Shown piece after piece: positions 34,340-45,384 of a stretch of 64,000 bases of DNA (positions within the stretch are counted from its first letter, which is position 1; each line of letters opens with the position of its first letter). The stretch is from Panopea generosa (lineage: Eukaryota > Mollusca > Bivalvia > Adapedonta > Hiatellidae), in contig CM055897.1 of assembly GCA_029582155.1 (NCBI GenBank), positions 16,110,482-16,174,481 on the forward strand, given 5' to 3'. Position numbers and translations under genes: made by a program. A model generated the notes under the pieces. It saw nothing but the letters and a program-made list of their open reading frames with translations. It had not been told where the DNA came from and searched no databases.

Positions 34340-35655
34340 TATAAGTACACAACCTTTATAAACAATAGATGTAGTCGCTAGTTGTTCCCAACACATTTGA
34401 ATATGAAGCATTAAGTTTGTTATCATATTTTCAATAGATGATAAACATGTCACAAATAATTGTACTTTGTGGTCATCCAAAGAACTGTTAATGCATGAAA
34501 AGCCACTGCCTTAAAAGGTTCGTGGGCAGTGGGTTCCTCTGCATACATTCTTTTATGCACAATATCAGCTGCATAGGCATTATTTCTTACATTAGAATTG
34601 AGAACTTTTTTAAGCATTTGTTTCGAAGGAACGATACTTGGATTTCCTTTACCTAAAACTGCTGTAATTTCGGTTATTAAACCTTACATATTTTATTTTT
34701 TATTTCACTTTCACACTGGAACAGTATACTCCTTGTACAGCAATTGTTTTGGTTTTTTTTCTTTTCTTTTGTCATTTCTCCATTTAACATATTTTATTTT
34801 GTCTTTGTGATATTTTCTCGCCTGACCAGTATTTGCTGATAACTCCATTGTTAAAAGATTCCAATGTATTCGCTGCATAAATGTTAACCCTGGGGTGAGT
34901 ATTCGAAAAGCATTTTTTCATTTTTATATGAAACTACAGGTTCATTAATTTATCGTTATCTGGAAATAACTCCAGATTTATCAAATTTGTACTTGTTTGT
35001 ATACTTATAATTGTGTTGATATTATCATATAGTCGTTGAAAATTCGTATATTTATAACATCTTATACTAGTATACTAATTTTCATAGACAATATAGATTA
35101 TAGTATGCCAATATTTCACTGGTATGTACGATCTGCTCCATTGAAAATATCTACATTTAAACTATAAAACATTGACTGATTATTCAATAAAATCAGGGAC
35201 GGAATTCCAAATTACAGCTCCTGAATATGACAAAGATTTCTATATAATTCGCAGTTTAGCTATTGGAGTTCTGAATGCAGGACATTCATTTGTGGAACAA
35301 TATAAAAGAGTTTTACGATTTTAGTGCGTGACTGAAGCTTATATCATAGTTTTAAAATGCTATTAATGAATGTTTTGGTATTTGCCTGCTGTTTATACTG
35401 ATTATGTGTAACAACACCGTTGTCGAGTTAACGTATAACTTGTTTGTGATTAATTATTTTATTTCTTAAAGTTATATACAACACAAACATAGTGGTATAA
35501 CAAGATATTTTGTTGCATATTATACACATGTTGATTATTGTAAAAAAATGTGCACAACCCCTTGTGGTATATGCTACAGTTGAACTATACAAACAACCAT
35601 GTAAACTGGGGGGAAACAAATCAAGCAACAAAGTAAATCATAGTTTTATATTGTG
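34340..35655. other. Intergenic DNA across the end of unit 2
   Basis: Homology with unit 1 stops at 35,452. No exon or RNA gene is seen on either side of that point. Confidence 0.55.
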
Positions 35656-35661
35656 AATTTA

Positions 35662-35795
35662 CCAACAAGATAACCATATTTATGTTGTATGTAACATAAT
35701 GGTAACCATATTTATGTTGTATGTAGCATAATGGTAACCATATTTATGTTGTATGTAGCATAATGAAAAACATATTTATGTTGAATATAACATAA
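35662..35795. repeat. ~32-bp tandem repeat, four copies
   Basis: Units read TAACCATATTTATGTTGTAT and then GTAGCATAATGG, with growing divergence in the last copy. Confidence 0.9.
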
Positions 35796-35799
35796 TGAA

Positions 35800-36265
35800 A
35801 TAACTTATTTAAATAGATATAAGGACTCAGAATAAAGAAAGAGTAACGTAGATATACAAAAGGAACAAAGGAGAGAATAGATGAAGAGGGGAAATAAGGA
35901 TCAGCAGGATTGTTTTTATATTTTAAATGAAAAGAGAATAAAGAGAGATAATAAAGAGGTGAAATAAAGGTAGCCTTCTTAACATAAACGTATAACTTGG
36001 TTTGCACTTCACTTTAAATTAATATTTATTTTCTTAACAGTCCTGGGCACTCTTCATGCCCACAAATAAGTATATAAAAGTGTAAATTACAATGTTTTCC
36101 GTGTTTCATGCATCAGTTTATTTTGTTTTTGTATTGTTAGAACAGACAAAAATAATGACATAATTGCCTATATTTCAGAGAGAACAATATAAATACTAAA
36201 TAATTAAGTACTTTACATCTCCTAAATAATTGATCTTCCTGTAATTGATAACATGTTGATAACGT
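35800..36265. other. AT-rich intergenic DNA
   Basis: I see no gene, RNA or repeat unit. Confidence 0.5.
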
Positions 36266-36268
36266 TAG

Positions 36269-36475
36269 TTTAAACTTATTTATTTTACTTCGATTGTGAA
36301 ACAAGTTCTTACAACTTAGACAAATCACGCTCGAAGTCTTCCTGGGTAGAACCAGTACAAAGCATATGCGGAAAAAGTGTCTTGCTCAAGGACACCACAC
36401 ATAGCCATAGCGGAGGATCGAACCCACGACTCTCCGATCTTGGGTTCGGTGCTCTACCACTGGACCACGCGTTCC
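36269..36475 (-). repeat. SINE-B copy, minus strand
   Basis: The inverted copy runs from AAACTTATTTATTTTACTTCG (tail) to GGTGCTCTACCACTGGACCAC (head). All family blocks are present. Confidence 0.9.
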
Positions 36476-36489
36476 AATAACGTTGATAA

Positions 36490-36870
36490 CGTTATTATAT
36501 GATGAGTAATGCTTGCGCAATGGCCTTGGCAGTTAGGTTATCGGTCTTTAATAGCAGTTTATATGCGTCAGCATTTATTCTCCTCTCGATCAAGATTAAC
36601 AATTTTCTGCCATGGAAATCAGAAATGCAAAACTTCTAAAGTGCGTGTTATTCTTGCATATGTCAAGATACTTGAGATTCTTGTTATTTAGCAAATGTTG
36701 ACATAGTTATTATATGATGGGTAATTCATGCGTAATGGCCTTGGCTCGGTCTAAAATAAAAGTATATATACTGCAGCATTCTATCCTCCTCTCGATCAAC
36801 AATTCTCTGCCACGGAATCGTTTGTTCGATATCATCTTTACTTAGTTGTGACTTTGACATTGACATGTGT
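36490..36870 (+). promoter_or_regulatory. Tandemly duplicated promoter-like segment
   Basis: Two related segments (36,490-36,630 and 36,705-36,820) share GTTATTATATGATG, AATGGCCTTGGC, a TATA-like element (TTTATATGC or AGTATATATAC), CTCCTCTCGATCAA and TTCTGCCA.GGAA. After the second copy comes a GTAAGT donor-like site near 36,868, so this could be a duplicated first exon with its promoter. No coding exon was found downstream before the SINEs. Confidence 0.3.
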
Positions 36871-37058
36871 AAGTATACATTTTTACTATTTTGTAATATT
36901 TCTTTAATTAAAAACTGTTGTTGTTTTTTTTCAAATTCCTAACTGTTTAAGATAGGATGACTTATCTGGTGAATCGATGGTTAAATAGTAGGATTTACCA
37001 TGAACATTGTTGAACTAAATAACTGGTTGAGTAATATGTGCTTTAGATTTGTTTAAGT

Positions 37059-37274
37059 GTGGAACATATGGTTCAGTGGTAGCGCCTCATCCCAATGATC
37101 GGAGGGTCGTGGGTTCGATCCTCCGCCACGGCTATGTTTGATGTCACTGAGCAAGACAGTTTTTCCGCATATGCTTAGTACTGGTTCCAACCTGGAAGAC
37201 ATCGAGTGTAAATTGCATAAGTTTTATAACTTATATCTCAAACGAAGAAAAAAATAAATAAGTTTAAACTAATA
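37059..37274 (+). repeat. SINE-B copy
   Basis: A-box region TGGTTCAGTGGTAGCGCC, B box GGGTTCGATCCTCCGCCACGG, family body with GAGCAAGACAGTTTTTCCGC, and tail AAAATAAATAAGTTTAAAC. Confidence 0.9.
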
Positions 37275-37279
37275 TTACT

Positions 37280-37720
37280 CCTGGTTTAATCCTTCGAATG
37301 AACTATAATGTTATGTACTGTGTTTGTTTAACCAGGTCCTACCTAACGTGTCCATGGTTAGGTAGTGAGCCGGAATAAATCATCACCTTTTGTTTATCTA
37401 ATCTAATTACTTTCTATCTGCATTTTTCAAATCAGTTTTTATTTTTGTACTCATATTCTTGATGTCTTTATTTTTATCATGTTTGACAGTTAGACAGTTA
37501 AATATAATTCATGTTTTATTATTTTATAACTTAATAATTAAGGTCGTTGAGGTTCAAATTAACATTTGATTAATTAAATAGCACATGTATTGTTTCCTTC
37601 AATTCCACACAATCATTGTAATATCTTCGAACTAAATGAGACACCTTAACACTGGGAGTAACAAGGCGGTTAAACAAAGTAACACAAAACGTTGCTACAA
37701 GTAAATACAATTGATTGATT
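37280..37720. other. AT-rich intergenic DNA
   Basis: I see no gene. The segment separates a SINE-B from a SINE-A. Confidence 0.5.
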
Positions 37721-37726
37721 TATTGA

Positions 37727-37975
37727 ATTTTTAGCGTCATTTTTATGCCATCGAGGGCTAACAGACGAGCAGTTAACCTAACAACTGTTTACGGGGATTA
37801 ACCAGTACACGAGCACATCCCGTCTCCGCAAGTAACTGACAACTTTCTCACTTGAATCAGTGGTGAGAGACGAATGATAATGAAACACAATTTCGTATAT
37901 CAATCATCACTGAGACTGTTGCCAGGCGGGGAATTCGAACTCACGACCCCTGGATTGATAGTCAGACGCGTAAAA
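37727..37975 (-). repeat. SINE-A copy, minus strand
   Basis: It runs from the tail (TTTTTAGCGTCATTTTTATGCC) through CTCACTTGAATCAGTGGTGAG to the tRNA-like head (GAATTCGAACTCACGACCCC, TGATAGTCAGACGCG). It is nearly complete. Confidence 0.85.
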
Positions 37976-37979
37976 GTAA

Positions 37980-39730
37980 ATACAAAAGAAGATATATGTG
38001 TAACATGAATCATGTCATATTCACATGCGCATAAATTTTAAATTTAAAGGGTTGTCAACTGAAAATAAATCTGAACACATCGTGCTCAAAACTATACTCT
38101 GTTTGTAATGTATAAAATTATGAAGTATTTGCTAAAATAATGAATCTAGCCATTTTCTGAGTACATATGCACCGAAACTATACCGTATGTGTGTCCCCAA
38201 TACGTTTTCCAACTGAATTAGACAAACGTGTCCGGAATTAGATCGAATTAAAGACACGTGTGTGCGTAATACAGTCTGGTCTTTTATTAGGATGATGTTT
38301 AACGATTTATACTTTTATTTTTAAACTTAAATTAGATCTTAATTCAGTCACTATACTCGCGTTTCAGGTTTTGATATTTTAAATTAACGAAAGTTGAATA
38401 TTTAGCGTTAGTTTTTATATTTACCGGACACCACGTGCAATAAGGCTAAACACTAATTACCACGAACATGAGTTTTTAACATTTAGCGAAAGTTTAATAT
38501 TTGCGTTACTCCAAAATGTTATATTTGAATCGTTAGTTAGATATGCTGCCAAAGTATTCGTTTATTACTTGAGCCAGTTTGACTATAAAAATATAATTGA
38601 CAATATTGCATGTACCTAATTAAATATGGTATTGGTGTGCAACGACTTTCACTTTTTAAAACTAGTTTTATAAAATATGCTGATAATTTCTGAAATAGAA
38701 AAACGTCCGATAGTAACACTTTGAGATTATTATTCCCATATGGCCATATATATATATATAGACCACATTTTAGCTAACTAGAGTCGAAGGCTCACATGTG
38801 CAATTTTTTTGATCATCGTACCTGACTTCCGTTCGCCTGTTCGTTGTTAACAATTGCTTTAAAGGGAATATATTAGAAAAAAATGCTATCAATGCCTTAA
38901 AAATAAAATAAATATTTAAATGTATAAAAAGCATCCCATTATCATTATTAAATAACTGTTTGGTATGTCAAATCCACCAAAACGTTATCAAAACTAAAGT
39001 CCTGTATCCGCTCCTGCCCTTCGCATAACGGATTTTTAAATTGAAATCAATATGTAATCACGTGACTCATTTAAAACGTCGCAAAAAATGTTGTATTTTT
39101 AAGCAGGAAATCTATTTTATTCTAACCTAGGCGCAGCCCAAGTTAGGAAATCCCTTTTAATATATTATTTTGCCATGTTTAAATATATATCCTCATGTCA
39201 ATACGGGGTCAGTGAGTATATATAGGTATGATATATGGGGAAACAATGTCTTTAGCCAAGTTTGAAAAATCCTGATGAATTCTTTTAAAAATGTTAGATC
39301 GAAAAATGAAATAATAAGACCACGAAAAGTCTATGTTGTCGTGCTGGTTTGTGAGCTGTTTAACTTTTAAGATAATACCTGCGTCAAAATCTGATATTTT
39401 GTTATTTTTTTATAAAAAATTAAGTTATCAAAATGAATTTCTATTACACCTATGAAACTGATCTTTACAAAATAGATAACAAATATTTTAATCTTTTCTA
39501 CAAGGGGCCAAAAATATCTAGTTTTCACTCAATAGTGATTAGAAGCTTTTACAGGAAACATTTGAAGTCGTCTTCTGTGAAAGTATGATTGCTAGGATTG
39601 TGTTATTTTATATCGTATATATAAGCCGATGGTCACCTGCCATGTTTAAACTTCAATGCTCTTCTGAGACTTAGCCGATTTAAAATGTGAAAACATATGA
39701 CAAGTGTAATCAAGTGAGCAAATGATGTTG
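37980..39730. other. Gene-free stretch upstream of the Ig-domain exons
   Basis: AT-rich DNA with a short (TA)n run near 38,747. No exon with splice signals was recognised; unseen 5' exons of the Ig gene could lie here. Confidence 0.5.
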
Positions 39731-39732
39731 AT

Positions 39733-40544
39733 ATGGACCTCTTTTTATTAATAAAAATCAAAAGGAGGCTGAACCACAAATACTGGTCTGTTGTGGACGT
39801 CAGCAATGCCAGTTCCGCGGAAAGGGTCATCTTTCAAATATATTTAGATGACCAGATAGTAGTAATATTCGACTTCTTTGAGTTTAAGAAATCGATTTAC
39901 TCTATACCACGACCAGAATTTTCTTTACAACTGGACAAAACGTATACAGCCCGTGAAGGTCACGACATTGAAATAGACGTGGTTGTCAACGGAAACCTCA
40001 GTCACGTTGATACTTTTTTCAATGCTGGTACCATGAGCTTCATTTATGTAAATACAAGTTCGGAACCAGCTGAATTGCTAGCCAAGCCACTATCAATTTC
40101 GGATGCAATTAGTATACGATTAGAAAGTCTGACGGACGAATCTACCAAAGTGCATATCACACTTAAACAAAAGTATGCTAAATTTGGTGGTTATCTGGTG
40201 GTTAACAGGATGCGAAAATACGACACTCATGCTCCAGGACATTTATTGAATGTATATATCATCAAAATTCTATCTCCTGTGTTTAATGAAGCCATTCCAC
40301 CAAATACAGTAGGTTTCTATGAGTTACCGGACAATGTCGTGGTATTCAATGAATACCCGAATTACATTTCATGTAATGCCATGGGTAACCCTAAACCGGA
40401 AGTGTCAATACTGAAGTTGAAAGGATACGGCGTGACAGAGTTTGTGCCGGGCGTCTGTACACGTATTTCAACAGAATAAATGACTTTCAAAGAACTGAGG
40501 CTCAGAAGCAGTGATCCCGAAGTTGAGGGGTTATATATTTGTAG
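39733..40544 (+). pseudogene. Immunoglobulin-domain gene, exon with premature stop
   Basis: The frame encodes an atypical Ig-like segment (EFSLQLDKTYTAREGHDIEID and onward). A clearer Ig domain follows: the first Cys is in NYISCNAMGNPKPEV, and the second is in the classical D-x-E-G-L-Y-I-C motif just before a donor GTATGT at 40,545. A TAA at 40,477-40,479 lies between the two Cys, but the same frame continues open to the donor, so a single nonsense change is the simplest reading. The 5' limit is uncertain: an ATG at 39,733 or a splice acceptor near 39,766 are both possible. Such domains belong to cell-surface or extracellular adhesion proteins. It joins in phase 2 with the exon at 41,857. Confidence 0.7.
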
Positions 40545-40564
40545 GTATGTTCTATTTTTCGATA

Positions 40565-40755
40565 CGTCTGAGATATCTATAATTTCTAAGGTCGTGGGTT
40601 CGGGTCTAGCTCGGTCCAATCATTTGATGTTAGAAGGTTTATAAGCTACTTGCGAAAGGACGGTTTCTACTTAGATCCATTCTGCTTAATTAATCTGGAT
40701 ATACCACATTAACCTACCATGTGTTGAAAATTGCGTTAAACCCAATAAAAATAAA
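40565..40755 (+). repeat. SINE-D copy in the Ig-gene intron
   Basis: It starts in a B-box-like GGTCGTGGGTTCGGGTC, has GCGAAAGGACGGTTTCTAC in the body and ends GGATATACCACATTAACC...GTGTTGAAAATTGCGTTAAAC. The orientation is opposite to the other SINE-D copies. Confidence 0.7.
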
Positions 40756-40872
40756 TCTTTAACGAGTACATTACGGTAAAAAGGGTATGCGGCAGTTATA
40801 ATGCATGTCTCTATGTAAGTATGCATATCTGGAATTGATGTATATGTTATATAATTATGCTTTATTATAATT

Positions 40873-40962
40873 CACAGACGGACGGACGCGCGGACGAACA
40901 AACGGACAGACAGACGAGCGGGCGGGCGGGCGTGCTGGCGGGCAGGCAGGCAGGCAGGCAGG
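40873..40962. repeat. GGAC/GGCG/GGCA-rich microsatellite
   Basis: Degenerate tetranucleotide repeats shift from GGAC to GGCG to GGCA. Confidence 0.85.
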
Positions 40963-41079
40963 TATTGTGTAGTCATTTGTATGAGATACACGTTATAAGT
41001 AAATCTGTAACAGACTGGCATTCAGGATTAGTATGCAGCATATAATAGCCTGTGATACAGACGTATATGTCAAACATAT

Positions 41080-41760
41080 GATCACGTGGCTGTCATAGAC
41101 CAACATATGAGGTATGAATGAAGCAGTTAATAGTCTTTGACACGTATTTATATGTAAAGTATATACTCACGTGTGTGTAATAGACCAGTATTATGCGGAA
41201 AGTATGTAGCAATCAATAGTTTGTGACACACATGTTTATGTATAGCATATGGTCACGTGTCTGTAATGGGCCGGCATATAGGGTAAGTATGTAACAGTCA
41301 ATAGTTTATGATACACATGTATAGATAAAGCATATGATCATATGATCACGTGTCTGTAATAGACCGACATATAGTGTAAGTATGTAGCAGTCAAAAGTTT
41401 GTGATACACATGTGTATATAGATAAAACATATGATCACGTGTCTGCAATTGACCGTCATATGGGGTAAGTATGTAGCAGTCAATAGTTTGTGATACACAT
41501 GTATTTAGATCAAACATAATTATGATCACGTGTCTGTAATAGACCGGCATATAGGGTAAGTATGTAGCAGTCAATTGTTTGTGATACACATGTATAGATA
41601 AAACAAAACATGATCATTTGGTCACTTGTCTGTAATAGGCCGGCATATAGGGTAAGTGTTTAGCAGTCAACAGCCTGCGACACAAATGTATAGATAAAAT
41701 ATATAATTACGTGTCTGTAATATACCAGCATATATGTTAATCAGTCACTAGTCTATGCTA
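41080..41760. repeat. ~90-bp tandem array, about seven units
   Basis: Units contain GATCACGTGTCTGTAATAGA, CCGGCATATAGGGTAAGTATG, AGCAGTCAATAGTTTGTGA and ACACATGTATAGATAAA. Unit length varies through small insertions. The array fills most of the intron before the next Ig exon. Confidence 0.88.
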
Positions 41761-41856
41761 CGCATGCATGGTGGAAAATGCATAATTATCTCAAAATTCC
41801 ACGACCTCAGCATCCTTAAATAATAACAATCTTCGTATTTTTCATGGTTTAAACAG

Positions 41857-42067
41857 AGCCAAAGCTGGAACCACAACTATTGAGAAGAGAGTAGATGTAT
41901 ATAAGTTCAAGCTAGCTGTGTTTGACGATTCTATGACAGGTGTGATGGGAAACACGACAGATGGAGTAATCATCCCATGTCAAGCTTCTGGAAAACCTAG
42001 ACCAAGATTAGAAATCCATGCAAATGATCCAAACGGTCCAGATCTTAGCGACCTTATAACTTACCAG
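41857..42067 (+). CDS. Immunoglobulin-domain gene, next exon
   Basis: Acceptor TTTAAACAG at 41,856 and donor GTACAG at 42,068 bound a 211-bp exon. Splicing to the previous exon restores an Arg codon and completes the C-terminal strand of its Ig domain (AKAGTTTIEKRVDVY). The exon then starts a new Ig domain whose first Cys is in GVIIPCQASGKPRPR. It ends in phase 0. Exons completing this domain were not found in the following 4 kb of tandem arrays. Confidence 0.7.
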
Positions 42068-42217
42068 GTACAGTCAAATATAAACCAAGCACCAAAAACA
42101 ATGAAAATGTCTTTAGTCAGAAAACTGTCTCATCAATGTTATTTAATCTAAAAGGAACACACGGTAATTTTAATTTGATGTAACTGCCGAAGGTACAAGT
42201 TTCCCGAGTGGTGATTT

Positions 42218-43025
42218 TACCGCTGACTGCTCCAAAGTGGTGACGACCGTCGTCACATCTGACTGTTCCAAAGTGGTGACGATCGTCATCACATTTCGCT
42301 GTTCCAAAGTGGTGACGACCATTGTCACATCTGACTGTTCCAAAATGATGAAGACCGTTGTCAAATCTGACTGTTCCAAAGTGATGGCGACCGTTGACAC
42401 ATCTGACTGTTCCAAAGTGATGACGACAGTTGTCACATCTGACTGTTCCAAAGTGATGACGACCGTTGTCACATCTGACTGTCCAAAGTGGTGACGACCG
42501 TTGTCACATCTGACTGTTCCAAAGTGGTGACGACTGTTGTCACATTTGACTGTGCCAAAGTGGTGACGACCGTTGTCACATCTGACTGTTCCAAAGTGGT
42601 GACGACCGTTGTCACATTTGACTGTGCCAAAGTGGTGACAACCGTTGTGTCACAATACTGGCTGTTCGAGAGTAGTGACGACCGTTGTCAAATCTGACTA
42701 TTCAAAAGTGGTAACGACCGTTGCTATGTCTGTCTGTTCAAAAGTGGTGACGACCGTTGACACATCTGACTGTTCCAAAGTAGTGACGACCGTTGTCACA
42801 TCTGACTTCCACAGTGGTGACGACCGTTGTGTCACAATACTGGCTGTTCCAAAGTGGTGACAACCGTTGTCAAATCTGACTGTTCCAAAGTGGCGACGAC
42901 CGTTGTCATATCCGACTATTCCAAAGTGATGACGACCGTTGTCACAATACTGACTGTTCAAAATGGATGACGACCGTTGTCACAATATCGACTGTTCAAA
43001 CGTGGTGACGACCGCTGTCACAATA
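42218..43025. repeat. 36-bp minisatellite array
   Basis: About twenty units read GACTGTTCCAAAGTGGTGAC and then GACCGTTGTCACATCT. Because 36 is a multiple of three, the units give long open frames on both strands (VTTVVTSDCSK on the plus). These are not genes. Confidence 0.93.
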
Positions 43026-43038
43026 CTGACTTTCTAAG

Positions 43039-44690
43039 TAGATGCTCCACATGAACCATTTGTTAGTCGGGTGCATGCCATGTCCAATGTAACAGCTCCA
43101 CATAAACCAGTTGTTAAAAAGGTACATGTCACGTCCTAACTAGCAGCTCCATATGAAACAGTTGTTAGTCGGGTACTTGTCACGTCCGAAGTAACACATC
43201 CACCTGAAACAGTTGTTAGTCGGGTACATGTCACGTCCAAAGTAGCAGCTCCACCTGAAACAGCTATAAGCTGGGTACATGTCACGTCCAAAGTAGCAGC
43301 TCCACATGAAACAATTGTTAGCCGGGTACATGTCACGTCCAAAGTAGCAGCTCCACATTAAATAGTTGGGTACTTGTCACGTCCAAAGTAGCAGCTCCAC
43401 ATGAAACAGTTGTTAGTTGGGTACATGACATGGCCAATGTTGCAGCTCCACATGCAACAGTTGTTTGTTGGGTACATGTCACGTCCAAAGTAGCAGCTCC
43501 ACCTGAAACAGTTGTTAGTCGGGAACATGTCACGTCCAAAGTAGCAGCTCCACATGAAACAGTTGTTAGTTGGGTACATGTCACGTCCAAAGTAGCAGCT
43601 CCACATGAAACAGTTGTTAGTTGGGTACATGTCACGTCCAAAGAAGTAGCTCCACATGAAATAGTTGTTTGTTTGGTACATGTCACGTGCAAAGTAGCAG
43701 CTCCACATGAAACAGTTGTTTGTCGTTTACATTTCACGTTCAAAGTAACAGCTCCACCTGAAACAGTTGTCAGTCGGGTACATGTCACGTGCAAAGTAGC
43801 AGCTCCACATGAAACAGTTGTTTGTCGTTTACATTCCACGTTCAAAGTAACAGCTCCACCTGAAACAGTTGTCAGTTGGGTACATGTCACTTCCAAAGTA
43901 GCAGCTCCACATGTAACAGTTGTTAGTCGGGTACATGTCACATCCAATGTAGCAGCTCCACATGAAACAGTTGTTTGTTGGGTACATGTCACGTCCAAAG
44001 TAGCAGCTCCGCCTGAAACAGTTGTTTGTCGTTTACATTTCACGTTCAAAGTAACAGCTCCACCTGAACCAGTTGTCAGTCGGGTACATGTCACGTGCAA
44101 AGTAGCAGCTCCACATGAAACAGTTGTTTGTCGTTTACATTTCACGTTCAAAGAAACAGCTCCACCTGAAACAGTTGTCAGTCGGGTACATGTCACTTCC
44201 AAAGTAGCAGCTCCACATGAAACAGTTGTTAGTCGGGTACATGTCACTTCCAAAGTAGCAGCTCCACATGAAACAGTTGTTAGTCGGGTACATGTCACAT
44301 CCAATGTAGCAGTTCCACATGAAACAGTTGTTTGTTGGGTACATGTCACGTCCAAAGTAGCAGCCCCACCTGAAACAGTTGTTTATCGGGTACATGTCAC
44401 GTCCAAAGTAGCAGCTCCACATGAAACAGGTGTTTGTTGGGTACATGTCACGTCCAAAGTAGAATCTCCATATGAAACAATTGTTTGTCGTGTACATGTC
44501 ACGTCCAAAGTAACAACTCCACTTGAAACAGTTGTTAGTCGGGTACATGTCACTTCCAAAGTAGCAGCTCCACATGAAACAGTTGTTAGTTGGGTACATG
44601 TCGCGTCCAAAGTAGCAGCTCCACATGAAACAGTTGGTTTGTTTGGTACATGTCACGTCCAAAGTAGCAGTTCCACCTTAAACAGTTGTT
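43039..44690. repeat. 51-bp minisatellite array, about 32 units
   Basis: Units read AGCAGCTCCACATGAAACAG, TTGTTAGTCGGGTACATGTC and ACGTCCAAAGT. Sub-variants alternate (GTTTGTCGTTTACATTTCACG versus TTAGTCGGGTACATG). The 17-codon period yields a 420-residue open frame on the plus and a 340-residue one on the minus strand, both pure repeats (for example VAAPHETVVSWVHVTSK). I do not regard either as a protein gene. Confidence 0.93.
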
Positions 44691-44789
44691 AATTCAGTAA
44701 CTGTCACATTCTAAATCGTAGTATTACTGTTGCTAATGCGGTACATGGCACGTCCATATTTGCTTAGACCTGCACATCAAACAGTTGCT

Positions 44790-45380
44790 ACTTTTATATA
44801 CGCATACGTTACTTGGATGCGATTGGTACATGTACGTGGCAAGCAACTATTTTATGTGCAAGAGCTACTTTGGACGTTCAAGGTACAGGTCTAGCAACTG
44901 TTTTATGTGCAGGGGCTACTTTGGACGTGCCAGGTACCGAACTAGCAACTGTTATATACCCAAACAACTTTGGACGTGCATGGTTTCGGACTGAAACTGT
45001 TTCATGCACATCGTTACCATGGATGCGGCAGGTACCTGGTTAGTAATTGTTTATGTGCCACAGCTACTTTGGACGTGCAAAATACCTGGCTAGCAACTGG
45101 TCTATGTACATTGATACCTTTGATACGGTAGGTACCGGACTAGCAACAGTTGTATGCGCTGCAGCTATCTTGGACGAGGCAGGTGTCGGGGTATTAACAC
45201 TGTTAACAAATGTATCGCTATTTTGGACGTCACACGTGACATGTAACGAAATAGCAACTGTTTATAATGTAGACGCTACTTTTATTTGGACGTTACATTA
45301 GCAACTGTTCTATGTGCAAGAGCTACTTTCGACGCGCTATGTACGTGGCTAGCAGCTATCTTACTTGCAGTCGCTATTTT
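44790..45380. repeat. Inverted, diverged continuation of the 51-bp array
   Basis: Blocks such as GCTACTTTGGACGTGC..GGTAC and CTAGCAACTGTT are the reverse complement of the 51-bp unit (AACAGTTG..GTAC..GCACGTCCAAAGTAGC). So the array flips orientation around 44,700-44,790 and decays outward. Confidence 0.8.
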
Positions 45381-45384
45381 GAAC

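Larger units (their letters stand above)
27306..35452. repeat. Tandem segmental duplication, unit 2
   Basis: The second copy begins with the EGLN exon-1 fragment edge (TTTGAAGAGCTTCG) abutting the end of unit 1. It ends at TTTGTGATTA, the same place where unit 1 ends. Only 2 bp (TA) are shared at the join, pointing to microhomology or end joining rather than recombination between long repeats. It keeps the intact DHRS1-like gene and the uninterrupted transposon target site. Confidence 0.9.

Noticed and set aside
42170-43025. Several 70-100-codon frames (TTLEQSDVTTVV-type)
   Set aside because: They are translations of the 36-bp minisatellite on either strand.
43333-44355. 340-codon minus-strand open frame
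   Set aside because: Reverse reading of the same 51-bp array; openness follows from the period being a multiple of three.
43430-44692. 420-codon open frame as a repetitive protein gene
   Set aside because: It consists only of the 51-bp minisatellite; the opposite strand is equally open and no splice or promoter context supports a gene.
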